From Brachypodium distachyon (lineage: Eukaryota; Streptophyta; Magnoliopsida; Poales; Poaceae): DNA of 64,000 bases. The stretch spans positions 56,901,355-56,965,354 of the forward strand of contig NC_016131.3 of assembly GCF_000005505.3 (NCBI RefSeq). The letters are read 5' to 3'. The position numbers and the translations under genes were made by a program. Positions 41,992 through 52,566 of this stretch are shown one piece after another; positions within the stretch are counted from its first letter, which is position 1; every line of letters starts with the position of its first letter. A model generated the notes under the pieces. It made no database searches. It had not been told where the DNA came from and was given only the letters and a program-made list of their open reading frames with translations.

Positions 41992-42006
41992 GCATCAAGA
42001 GGAATT

Positions 42007-43600
42007 GCATTATTTCATTCATCCGTGCACTTGTGTTGATGTTAAAGAACCATATAGAAGTTGGAGGCATTGGAACAAAGAACATCCACATTGTGATACA
42101 ACAAACCCAGATTATTCAGGAGTTGTTAGAGAGGATGTCCATTTGCCTGGATCCCCAATAGGTCATTTTCCTTTAGGGCATGTGCAGCAGTCTAGACAAC
42201 TCTTGTCTGCAGTACTCACTCAATACAACACTAAAGATAGCCTCTACAGGAGCTTGTCTTTTTGAATTTTTAGGTCAATACACCCTACATCATTAATTTA
42301 CCCTCGAGGACCCTTTACGCAGTCTTTCACACTCTGAGCAGTTGACAGAGCCACTTCAGTACCCTATGTACCTCGGAGAGGCAAAGCATGTAAAGTAAGG
42401 AATTAAGAACATGATGGACCGGAGAAGTTACAACAGAGAGCCATATATACAGTTCAAGACTTCTTGTTTCTTATGTTATGATGTATAACTTGGGATTCAG
42501 AGACACCAGGAGTAAAAGCAGCAATTAACAGTGATTTATAAGCTCTGCATCTGGTGTTGCCTTGACCACTGGGAGGTGGGACCGGGACCACACGTCAGTG
42601 ACCAGTAGGGCACGTCATGGGAGCCGGATCACATGATCTCTGTCACAAGATTATTGGAAGAACTCAGCTGTATATATCCGGGGGGAAAAAAGAATACGCT
42701 TCCAAGCAAGCTCTCTTTTTGCAGGAGCTCTTGAAGTGAGACCAGACCAGACACAGCGTACGCCTGTGTGGCCTCAGGGCCGGGCACACGAAATTTCAGC
42801 ATTTAGTATGTTTTTGTTGCTTTCATTTACTCCCTTGTGATGGAGATTAGAGAGTTGGTGAGGCAAATTAAGCTACGAGTGTTGTAGGAAACAATGGTAG
42901 GATTCAGAGGCATCGGGACATGTTTTGGTCTGAAGATGCGTTAGTGTCTCCCAACGCCGGGTAGCTCGGAAGCTGGGAGGTTATCAACAGCGTCTCCTCG
43001 TCTATAATTTCAGTAACACCAAGAAGCTGGTGCATCCATCACTACGGACAGCAGGCTCTCCGGTGACAAACAGTGATTGTCATACGGCATTGGAGACTGT
43101 CGAATTACCGGTTCCGGGACGATGATAAAACTGCTGACATCAATTTGCCGCCCATGTTTTAAACCACTGGTCTAAAACCTAATCATACGAACTCTAAACT
43201 CAATAGGCGTTTCTTTTGGTATAACAAATGTATTCCTCCCGCCGCCCATGTTTCAGAGAACAGCAAGCCCCCAAAATGTTAGACCTCTCACTCGTTGACT
43301 CGGCTATGCGACTGGACCGACTGCTGGCAAACACTTATCTTTTGGCTTAAATTCCCTGATAAGTTTCTAAAATTTAGGTGATTTTTTAGGTAAGAAATAT
43401 GTATCTGCAAAATTTAGGATAATTTACAAATTCTGTAATAACTTATAAAATGTATCCAAAATATTGTCAAAATAAACTTTGATTGTAGCGACGAAAACTG
43501 ATTTTCCACATTAGAAAATTATCCTTGTTTGTTTTTGTGCTGTCCATATATATGTGTGCGTGTAAAGCGTGGCATCCTAAAGATAAAATTCTAGATCCGT
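42007..43600. repeat. R1 copy a continuation and R4 copy 1; otherwise non-coding
   Basis: 42007-42130 continues R1 ('gcattatttcattcatccgtg', compare 44913). The segment 42440-42530 recurs inverted at 59140-59215. The segment 42637-42960 (R4) recurs at 62387-62697, sharing 'cagctgtatatatccg', 'ccaagcaagctctctt' and 'gattcagaggcatcgggaca'. No gene is recognised. Confidence 0.65.
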
Positions 43601-43643
43601 CACCAATAATCTTGCACTAGCAAATCAGGTGTGCCCGCGCGTT

Positions 43644-44197
43644 GCTAGGGGTCACCTTGTGCATTCGGTTTTTTGGTTCGGTTCGGTTCGGTTTATACGG
43701 TTTTTCGGTTAATACGGTTTGTATACTTCGGTTTAATACGGTTACGTATAAAAATATGGTTCTGTTTCGGTTATAACCATTTGATTTCGGTTCGGTTTCG
43801 GTTATAAACCAATTAACCAAAGTTGACGCGAATTTTTGAACGACACGTACATTTTTATACACATGTTTCCTTCCTAAAAAAAATTTGAACTGTCTCAGTG
43901 CCTAGCTGGCCCAATTTGCGCAAATTGCAAGCAGAGGCACTCGAACTCACGACCAACAAGCCAACAAGCGCAGTACAGACCACTAGGGCTAGTGCACCAT
44001 ATCATTTATATGGATTCAGTTTTTTCGGTTTAACCGAAACCGTTCGGTTTCTAACCGAAATAACCGAATCCGAATCGGTTCCGCTTTGTTGGAACCGGAA
44101 CCGAAACCGAAAACCGGAAAAACCAAAATTTCGGTTCAGTTTCAGTTATTTTTTTCCGGTTTTCGGTTCGGTTTTGCACACCCTGAGCTACGGGTCA
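43644..44197. mobile_element. hAT-type element rich in TCGGTT repeats
   Basis: The body is about 43655-44186. Flanks GCTAGGGGTCA (43644-43654) and GCTACGGGTCA (44187-44197) differ at one base and look like an aged target duplication. Both ends carry many copies of TTCGGTT / AACCGAA. The right tip reads inward as CAGGGTGTGCAAAACCGAAC, a hAT-like terminus. The left tip is partly lost. No transposase frame is present. Confidence 0.6.
43905..44015 (-). other. tRNA-like / SINE-like relic inside the hAT element
   Basis: On the minus strand 'tagccctagtggtctgtact' resembles a pol III A box, and about 35 bp further on 'gtgagttcgagtgcc' resembles a B box (GGTTCGANTCC). The whole is too degenerate to fold as a tRNA by eye, so only a SINE-like or tRNA-derived relic is proposed. 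Confidence 0.35.
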
Positions 44198-44552
44198 ACA
44201 AAATCATAAATTATGTATTTTTATTTTCTGTGTAGGCAACTCATGGCGCCGTCGAGGTCGGCATGCGGGTGTGGTGGCGTCGGTTGTAAGACAGAGTAGG
44301 AGAAATCGTGAAAAAAATTGGAGAAAAAAAAACGAACAGTGGCATATTGGTTGTAATTTTAACGAAATTAACCTACGGCGACGACCGTACCATCACCACC
44401 AACTTCAATTTAATATATTGGTATAGATTAATGTGATGTGCCATATAGTATCAGAATTTTTCTTGATGACAACCTGATTCAATTTCCATGTTGCTTTTGC
44501 ACAAAAAAATTATATACTTTTTCATCACAAATAAATAAATAAATAAAATGCT

Positions 44553-45110
44553 TTGCACGTGTCAGATATCGACCACACTTTGATCATGATTTTTGTCTAC
44601 GTTCTGCCTTTTCCCGCACGATATGTAAACATGGACTCCCAAATTTCGAATTTTGCCTCCAAACTAAGATTATGTTCTTTTCAATTGGTCAACAACTCCC
44701 AAAAATACAACCGTTCTTGTTGTATAAATGCTCCGGCTGCCAAAATGTCACTACTAGCTTCCATGTGGAGAGCCAAAATGTCACAATTTCTCTTAGTTAT
44801 ATATAATGAGGTGATTGTGGGACCTTTGTCGCATTCATATATACTCTCGTGAATGACGACTCTGCTTTTGTGGATTTGAGTTCCCCTTTCAAAGAAGAGA
44901 GTGGATAGGTATTGCATTATTTCGTTCATTTGTGTAGTTGTGTTGGATGTCAGGGCATTAGCCCTGGGAAAAGTAGACGTCAGAGGCATCAGGAAGAAAG
45001 AACATCCGCACCATGGTAGAACGAGTGCTCATTCTCGAAAAAAATTGATACTATCAGAGGATGGCCATTAGCCAGGAATTCTCAACAGAGGATATTCGTG
45101 GATGCTGCTA
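44553..45110. repeat. Repeat R1, copy b
   Basis: Contains 'catggactcccaaatttcg', 'aattggtcaacaactcc', 'gtgattgtgggacctttgtc', 'gcattatttcgttcatttgtg' and 'cagaggcatcaggaagaaag'. This is the same block order as copies a and c. Confidence 0.8.
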
Positions 45111-45396
45111 GTTACTTTTGGGGCTGTGTACGTGTTTGGCAAAGTGTTGGCATGTTACTCATCATGATCTGCTCCACCTTTGGCGTCTTTGGAGCGGGAT
45201 GAGGTTTTGCTCTTGCAGGTGTGGTCTGTGTGAGAGCTTTTCCCTCATGTAGGTTTGTTAGGCAAGTAGCTTGGTGTTTCTGAGGTTTCCGTACGATTTT
45301 CTTAGAATAAGCCATACTTTGTATGGTTTTTAGGCCTAACGTTTTTATAAACGGGATTAATTTTTTTCCTAATGGAATCACAATACGAATAGAGGT

Positions 45397-46152
45397 CTTT
45401 TACAGTACCCTTAAATAAATATGAATCCTTCATTCTTTCTAATCCAATGGTTAAGGTTGATTGGTACTCCATGGAAGATGTTAAGGAGTGCCATCACAAT
45501 TCACAAAATTGTAGGGAGTACCTTGATTTTGAGGGTAAAACTGTAATCCAACAGACCATGGGTGCTTTGTATGTCTTCTTCGTGAGAACAGATTGAAATT
45601 AGGGGGCTCTAACCTGATTGATTTCTCTTCTAGATCGTTGGTTCTACTGATGCTTTAACCAGATTGAATAAAGCATCCAATGGCCCGTCACAAAATTTAA
45701 TTTTGTTAATTTATATAGAGCTAGCGATTCCAGATCGATCTTCATATAGCAGACTACTGCATGGTAACGGTGTTTATTCGAGATCCCTTCACGCGAAGGC
45801 GGCGATGGACATGCCGCCGTCACCAGCAGCTTTCAGAAATCAAAGAGTCATTAGGTTCGATAAAACGCCAGGATTTCTAATCGCGTCAATACAACATCAA
45901 TTCTACTATGTGTATCGTTTGATTGAACACTATTCATGGATACCAAAACTTGTCCTTTGCTTGTGAACCCAGCGATGACCAATTCATTTGTACCGGCAGC
46001 GACGGCGGCAGCTTTAACAGATTGATGGTCATTAGGTTAAACAAAACTGCCCACTAATACACCACAAAAGTCTATAATACCCCTCCATCTCAATGGACAG
46101 ATTTAATCGGTACTTCCCGGTACCTCCTTGGAGTACAAGGGTACTGTAAAAG
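45397..46152. mobile_element. Inverted-repeat element, 16-bp perfect TIR
   Basis: CTTTTACAGTACCCTT at 45397-45412 is exactly complementary to AAGGGTACTGTAAAAG at 46137-46152. The interior (about 0.76 kb) has a small duplicated block ('gtcattaggtt...aaaac'). A related sequence ('gtaccctgaaataaatatgag') occurs at 52720. No clean target duplication was identified, and no transposase frame. Confidence 0.6.
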
Positions 46153-46244
46153 TTCCCTATGAATATATAGCAACATTGTTTGTTGAACGTAAACCATATG
46201 TGACTTATTTGCTTTCAGCTTATATGCTGGCGTTTGGCCAACGA

Positions 46245-46515
46245 AAAGAGAGAGATGGAGAGAGATCGGGCCTGCCTGCTGCCGATCTAGCCGGATTGCC
46301 GGAGAGAGCAAGGAAGAAAGGGCAAGGAGGACTCCGGCCGGCCGGCCGGCCGTCTGCCACGATGCAGGTGCAGCGTACGCGTGGGTTATTATGTCACTGG
46401 GCTCAGTTGGGTTGCGGCCCGTTTCCACGTAATGGGTCACAGATGATAGGTGGGCTGCAATAATCAGTTGGATTGAGCTAGCTAAGCCCAACTCAGGATG
46501 CTTTAGTGCTTTTCC
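46245..46515. repeat. Repeat R2, copy a (TGGGCY-rich)
   Basis: Has 'gcctgcctgctgccgatcta', 'gtcactgggctcagttgggt' and 'gcccgtttccacgtaatggg', repeated at 60650-61085 and 62690-63015. It is dense in TGGGCY / RGCCCA motifs, which resemble plant site II promoter elements. Confidence 0.75.
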
Positions 46516-46544
46516 ACAAAGAGAACAAAATGCCGGCTCCAAAA

Positions 46545-47230
46545 GAAAAAAAGATCGGCCTCAAATGAATATTGGTCTAACAGGAGCCCAATACTTGTGA
46601 GTGCTTGCTGGTCCATGCATTATAGTCACCTGGCCCAATCTCGATATTAGATTGCTCGGCTGCAACATCCATATATCGATGCTTTCCCCTCACAATATCG
46701 ATGCTTAAAGTCCCTGATCTGGGATGCCAATAGTGCATTTGTGTATATGCTCCATTTTGTTTCGCCTTTTCCTGATATATGTAACCATGGACTCCCAAAT
46801 TTGGAGTTATGGTTCCAAATTAAGATCCTCCTCTTGTTAATTGATCAACATCATCCTGGAAATGCAACCATAATAATCTTTCTGTAGAAATGATCCAGGC
46901 GGCCAAAATATTACTACTTTCATGTAAAAAGGAGCCAAAATGTCACAAGCCTCTCGCTAGCTGGCTGGTAGGTAGAGTGGTTATTTTTGTCCTAGCTAGT
47001 TATATAACCTCGAACCCTCTAAGCCATTAATTCATACCCTCGTACGTGAAGGCGACTCTGCTTTGTGGATTTGAGTTCCTCTTTACATATGTAGACCGTG
47101 GAGAGGAAACTTCATCCATAATTCGGCAAGTGAAAATTCTTCTGTCTAGAACTATATATATGTAGTACGTGACGAAGAGAGTCAATAGGGAATTGCATTT
47201 CCTCAATAGGTCATTTTCCTTGATGCCTAC
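46545..47230. repeat. Repeat R1, copy c
   Basis: The longest match to copy a: 'cctcaaatgaatattggtct', 'tatatcgatgctttcccc', 'tgctccattttgtttcgcc', 'ccatggactcccaaattt' and 'aattgatcaacatcat'. It is about 0.7 kb and not interrupted by the LINE or by the MITE of copy a. Confidence 0.85.
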
Positions 47231-47532
47231 CGCAGTTAACCTCGTCTTGCTGGAGACGGTGCGGCCAGCAGCGCTGCTGAGAAATCAGATAAAAGACAGA
47301 GAACATAGATATTCTTCAAAGAAAAACCCGCTCATTCTACAGATCAATAGATTTAACCAGTATTGTTCATCAAACTTGCCATGTGATCTTTTTTTACTGC
47401 TCATCCAGTTGAGTAGCATGATTGATTCAGTAGATCGTTGGGTCGACGGACTGGACGCCCCAGAACCATCTGAATTTACTGTAAAAGAGCTCCTAGTTAC
47501 ATTAAATGTTATTCGTATTAGTAATTTTGGGT

Positions 47533-48629
47533 CTGTTTATTGAGTAAATTTCACAGAACCACATGTTTTGAGACAGCCTTCTCATGGAACACTGGTAGAT
47601 GCTAATTTGTCCACAGAACCACAACTTTTGTGTCCAATTGTCTCAGTCCATCCAAAACACGGGTTTAAACTCGTTTGACACTATTTCTTACAGGTGGGCC
47701 CCGCACGTCAGGTGCCACATCAGATCAGAGAAGCAGCAGCTCCATCACTGTCGTCGTCGTCTTCCTCCGCCACGCTCTCTTCTTCTTCCTGTTGTTGGCT
47801 CTAGATCTCTACTCTGTCTCGGTAACTAATTACGCCGTTGTGGGGATCATGATCTGTAGTGCTGCGCATCAGGAACAGAGAGCGTGCCGTCCATGGCGAG
47901 GCTGAGGCGCGGGCGACGGGACTCAGGGTAGTTCCTCATGGAGGGGGGCAGCCCCTTCATGGAGACACGGCCGCCGCCGTCCTCCGGGTGGTAAGTGAAG
48001 AGGTAGTAGCACTGCGGCGTTACCGGAGTCTTTTTACGGAACAGCCAGTGCGCGGTGCTGTCTCCGACGGCGCCGGTGTGGCAGAAGGACCCGCCGGCGC
48101 TGAAGCAGAAGCGCTCCGTGCGGGAGCTCCAATGGCGGGTGGGGAGCTTGCGGCAGGTGCCGGCGAGGAGGTCGCACACGGTGAGGCAGACGGGGAGGGA
48201 GGGGCAGTGCCCCCCCGGCGGCGGGCGGCAATTGGGGAGGAGGCACACGAGGAGGAGGCCATGGCGGGAGGCTGCGAGCGGCGCCGCGCGGGAGAGGAAC
48301 CCCGCGGGGACGGCAGGGACGAAGGCGCTGATCTTGTGGCGGCAATGGCGGGGGCCTAGTGGGGATCCTGGTATTGGGACGAACACCTTGGCGCCCTGGT
48401 CGCGGAGCCGCTCCATGATGAAGAAGCCGTGGGCCTGAGCTGACGTGGCACCTGACGTGCGGGCCCCATCTGTGAGAAATAGTGTCAAACGAGTTTAAAC
48501 CCGTGTTTGGGTGGACTGAGACAATTTGACACAAAAGTTGTGGTTCTGTGGACAAATTAACATCTATCAGTGTTCCGTGAGAAATCTGCCTCAAAACCTG
48601 TGGTTCTGTGAAATTTACTCCTGTTTATT
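47533..48629 (-). mobile_element. Pack-MULE carrying an F-box-like gene fragment
   Basis: The body 47542-48620 (1079 bp) is flanked by the exact 9-bp duplication CTGTTTATT (47533-47541 and 48621-48629), the size made by Mutator-like elements. The TIRs are about 182 bp (47542-47723 and 48440-48620) and roughly 90% alike by eye. They start GAGTAAATTTCACAGAACCA. The unique core (about 47724-48439) is GC-rich and codes on the minus strand for a fragment of a host-like protein. It has no transposase. Confidence 0.92.
47847..48418 (-). pseudogene. Captured F-box-like protein fragment
   Basis: A long frame on the minus strand reaches from the right TIR through the core to a stop at 47847. An internal Met at about 48418 would give about 190 residues. 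Segments such as LTVCDLLAGTCRKLP, TAHWLFRKKTP and YYLFTYHPEDGG resemble the C-terminal associated region of large grass F-box families. No F-box motif is present at the N-terminus. Capture of a partial gene by the surrounding MULE is the likely origin. Expression and function are unknown. Confidence 0.55.
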
Positions 48630-48898
48630 TGACAAAGTGTAGGCATATCTACTTTGTTCATACAAATATCAATTTCCGAAAAATGGACAAAATACTAGTA
48701 GCGGTATTGTAAGTAGCAGGGAAATCATGGGTGACTTATTTGCATCCATCTGACTGGCCTGGTGTTGACATCAATGATCGAATGCGTTGTTTCTACGCAG
48801 ACAAAAAAACGAAGCTACTTCTTCAAAGATCATAATATGAAGCGATTAAGATGTGGCCGACTGACTGCGGAGTGTGCTACAGACCCGGCTAAGTAATG

Positions 48899-49109
48899 AA
48901 TCGACCAGGGCCGTGGCGACGACAGCAGCTGAGTTGGCTTAGATGCTCGTGTGGCCTTTCGATGGCATTAGAAGCGAGTGCTCCTCTAGCGATGTATGTG
49001 TGTTTCATTGTGACGTTGTTCCTTGTGTAAGCCATTTCGGATTGCTCCGTTATTCTCTGTACCTCTTCTGTTTAATATATTGAAAGCTGTAAAAAAAATC
49101 GACCAGGGC
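48899..49109 (+). mobile_element. Short poly-A retro-insertion, 13-bp target duplication
   Basis: AATCGACCAGGGC occurs at 48899-48911 and again at 49097-49109. The 185-bp insert between them ends with a run of A (49091-49098) after 'tttaatatattgaaagctgt'. This is the pattern of LINE-driven insertion of a 5'-truncated LINE or another poly-A RNA. No coding sequence is recognised in the insert. Confidence 0.8.
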
Positions 49110-49945
49110 GAGAACTTAAGTTTTGAGATTCAAGGTCTCAGAGCAGACTTTGTGAAGTAATTTACTGAAGAAATTATATTAGCAGGCACATGCACATGGT
49201 TATAAAAATTCACAAAAAACTTGTAGATATACAGTTTATTATCAAGTTTTAACCTATAAAATTTTATTAGCCAAACATATATAAGTCTGCATCCTGTACA
49301 AAACAAGTGAAGAGTGGCTAAAAGGAGGCATTCAGTTCATTTTGGTCTCGAGAGCCACGATGGATTTCGAGACATTGTGATTTTAAAGAGCTCACGTTTT
49401 AGTCTCCGTAAGAGATCAAGATATGCTGCCGGTGCAGCAAGAAAATGTGGTGTGTATGCACGTGGTGACGTCAGATTGTATGCTCCTATTTTATTAAAAA
49501 ACATTTTAGGTTCTTTTACGGTGCATTTTTTTTTCAAGAACAACGCCGAAAGTAAAATTCACAAGAAATGAATGCCTTATATGTGATGACTATATTGGCT
49601 GTGTGCATCAATTTATGCAGAGGCCGAGACATTTCCCTTTTCGAAAAAAAGTAGCGACTATATGCGTACAATTTCTCTGTAGTACCACGCATCAGAACCA
49701 GATGAAAATTAAAGTCTTCTGCTTGTGGCCAATCCATGCAAAAATCAAAACATTACATGTGAAATAATGTGCACATTCTAAACAATACACTGCCAAAACA
49801 CTGTACTAGCCTATTCTATATATAGCAGATAACAGAGGAGAATTGGTAACATTCAACCCAGTTGTACTCAGAAACTCTGAAGTATAAGGGTATAAATGTG
49901 TTAGGTCCCACGCTTAGACAAAGTCATTTTGTCTTACATACGTGC
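49110..49945. other. Non-coding spacer
   Basis: AT-rich DNA. Small frames near 49314-49571 have no family resemblance. No TIR pair or long repeat was seen. Confidence 0.35.
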
Positions 49946-49951
49946 TACGTA

Positions 49952-50041
49952 CTCCTCCGATCCAATAATAAGTGTTTTAGATTTAGTATAATTTTATACT
50001 AACTTTATACTAAATTTGAAGCACTCATGTATCGGAGGGAG
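49952..50041. mobile_element. Stowaway-type MITE (90 bp)
   Basis: Inverted ends 'ctcctccgatccaataata' and 'catgtatcggagggag' are TA-flanked. The centre forms a near-palindrome around 'tagtataattttatacta'. Confidence 0.75.
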
Positions 50042-50284
50042 TACTGCATGTGCATAATATATGCGTATAGTCAAACTCCCCTTCGTGTACTAGCTCTACA
50101 AAGGCAAGCGCAAGTAATGGACGTTGAGGCCTAGTTTTGTATTCTGTTCTGTTGCTTCGTTTTCATTCTCCGTTGCAGTTAGAGTGAGTGAACCAAGCTA
50201 TGAGCGTAGATGTCCGGATCAACCGTACGTAGGAGTCGGAGGCACGGAAAAAGTGACATAGATGTCTTCGCACACTTAGCAGTA

Positions 50285-50580
50285 TTAGAGCATCTCCAGC
50301 CCGCCCCATAAAGACTCCTCAAATGTTAAATGGGGGCACCGGTGCTGAAGAACTCACCTAAGTGCATTCTCCTAAATCCAAAAAGTAACCGGCATGCCTA
50401 AAAAATGTAGCCGGCGCTCTCAGCCCACTTCCTACTCAGGCCACCACTATCGGTGAAACAAACAAATTTTGGGAGGTGCGTGTGGGTGCCGGCTTCATTC
50501 CAAACGAATTGCTTGCGCCGGCACCCCCATATGGCCATGTGCAGGACGATTTATGAGGGAGACGAGTGGAGATGCTCTTA
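50285..50580. mobile_element. Tourist-like (PIF/Harbinger) MITE
   Basis: The body 50288-50577 (290 bp) has termini GAGCATCTCC and GGAGATGCTC flanked by TTA on both sides. This is the classic Tourist TIR and 3-bp duplication. The interior is GC-richer and non-coding. Confidence 0.9.
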
Positions 50581-50857
50581 GCCTTTACAAAAGCTATGGA
50601 GCAAAACCTTATTTTGCACCATATCCGATACTTTGGATAAGCTAGCTTGCAAGGAAAACACATATAGCGTAGCATGCATCGTAATTCGCAGATTTCTACA
50701 TTATTTCCCTGTACTCTGACAAGTTGGGTTTTCCTCCTTTTCTAAAAAAGAAAAAAAACTCCGACAAGTTGAAATTAGCTTTCTTCAAAGAAATATGAAA
50801 TGGGAAACCTTGGCCTACTCACACGGATATAATATTACTGGTATTGCTTCTTTGTTA

Positions 50858-52566
50858 CTCCATCCGTTCTAAATTTAGGGTGTATAAATTTGTCGACAAT
50901 CAAACTTTCTAAATTTTGACCAACTTTATAAAAAAAAATCAACATCTGAGGTGCCAAATGAAAATCATAGATCCAATGTGAAATATATTTTCACGGTATC
51001 TTTGTTTGATACTGTATATGCTAATATTTTTTGCTTAACTTTGATCAAACTTTAAAAAGTTTGACGGCCAGCAAAATACATTTTGGAAAGAGTAAAATGC
51101 ATTAGAGGTCCTAATTCTTTCGTAAAAGTCGCAAGCGAGTCCCAGTTCTTTGAAACTGCACATTTGAGTCCCAATTGTTTCATAAGTGGTCCAACACAGG
51201 TCCTAATGTGACTCGTACGCGTGTCTGCTGCCTACGTGGCTACTTGGACCCACATGTCAGATGACAAGGTGGACTTCTTTTTGCAAAACAGCCCTCCTTT
51301 GTTCTTCCCTGCCCCCGAGCTTCATTCCCCACCAAGCCGCCCCTGACTCCTCACACTCCGGCGAGCCGAAGCGGCACTTCAGGCCCCCATCTCCCCAATC
51401 CTCCTGCACAACCAAATAATCAGCTTGCTTAATTAGCCTAGCCACTCACAGATCACTTCGTGCTATCCTAGCTCTACATGATCCAAATCCATAGGCATGT
51501 CAGTAGTAGTATTATGTTTACTGTCATCGCCATCTACATGCCTAAGCATGTTGCTCTCATGGGAAAGACACGATTTCTTTTTGTGGAGACTGGAGAGGAA
51601 ACAGATGGAAGGACTAATTAAGTGTCTGCGGGATTGGGATTGTTGCTTATTGCGGCGCTCGCATCTGATGCACGCAGATTGTGAAGGAAAAAAGGGGAAG
51701 AACGAGAGGAAAAAAAGACTGGAAAAATTGGAGAATTCACTAGAAGTTGATTCCATCCACTGTGTGCTCGATCGTGGGTAGTCTTTCTCGTGGCATGCAC
51801 GCCGGCGTGTGTGCCACAAGAACAACATCTCAGTTCTGAGATCCCATCTAGGCTATCTAGGCCAATAACTAAAACATGCACAATTCGATGCGAAATTACA
51901 GTAATGAATTAATCTGTGTGAGGTTGATGCATTTGGTTGATGAATTACCTGGAGACTTCTTCCCGGGGGGGCCCTTGAGCCCCGCTTCTCGGAAGGGCGT
52001 CCATGTCGGGCCGGATCTTGGGCAGCGCCAGGCACCAGCGTCTCCTCTCGCGGCAACCGGTTGCCTGCCGCCGCCGACCTGCCCTCCTAGCCGTCCAGGC
52101 TCATGGACCCAGACGCGCTGGCGGCGCCGTCACCGAGTTCATTGGCCACCACCACCATCTGCTGCTGTTGTCCCGGCGCCGGTGCTGGCGTACGGCTGCT
52201 GCGGGTCCATGCGGCCACGGCGGGCAGGGGAGGCGTGCGAGTTACTGAGGAGAGGTCGAAGGCGCGGTTTCGGCTCGCCGGAGTGTGAGGAGAAGGGGTG
52301 GTTCGATGGGGAAGGAAGCTCGAGGGAGGGAAGAAACAGAGGAAGGGTTCTTTTGCAAAATTTAGTCCAACGTGTCACCTGACATGTGGGCCCAAATTGC
52401 CACGTAGGCAGCAAACACGTGCCCAAGCCACATTAGGACCTGTGTTGAACCAGTTATGAAACAATTGGGACTCAAACATGCAGTTTCAAAGAATTGGGAC
52501 TAACTTGGAACCTTTACGAAAGAATCAGGACCTCCGGTGTATTTTACTCTTTTGGAAAGGAAGAAG
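50858..52566. mobile_element. Stowaway MITE split by a Mutator-like element
   Basis: The left part, 50858-51089, begins 'ctccatccgttctaaattta' after TA. The right tip 'ggaagaag' then TA lies at 52559-52568, beyond the MULE. Removing the MULE and one 9-bp duplication restores a MITE of about 240 bp ending 'attttggaaaggaagaag'. Confidence 0.75.
51081..52558. mobile_element. Mutator-like element, long TIRs, GC-rich core
   Basis: The body 51090-52549 (1460 bp) is flanked by the exact 9-bp duplication TTTTGGAAA. TIRs begin GAGTAAAATGCATTAGAGGT on the left and GAGTAAAATACACCGGAGGT on the right. They remain alignable for about 280 bp, up to 'ctcacactccggcgagccga'. The core (about 51380-52260) includes a GC-rich segment (51950-52260) that may be captured, but I do not recognise its product. 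No transposase. Confidence 0.9.

Larger units (their letters stand above)
37070..42006 (-). mobile_element. Degenerate L1-type LINE with 15-bp target duplication
   Basis: The element body (about 37085-41991) is bounded by identical copies of GCATCAAGAGGAATT at 37070-37084 and 41992-42006. On the minus strand the 3' end has a short A tract at about 37090-37083, as expected for a LINE. It carries an ORF1 remnant and an ORF2 with endonuclease, reverse transcriptase and zf-RVT domains. At 4.9 kb it is probably 5'-truncated. It interrupts R1 copy a, since R1 sequence continues on both sides. Confidence 0.92.

Noticed and set aside
52139..52426. Possible protein in the core of the MULE at 51.1-52.5 kb
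   Set aside because: Short Pro/Ala-rich frames on both strands that cross into a TIR. No host gene family was recognised.
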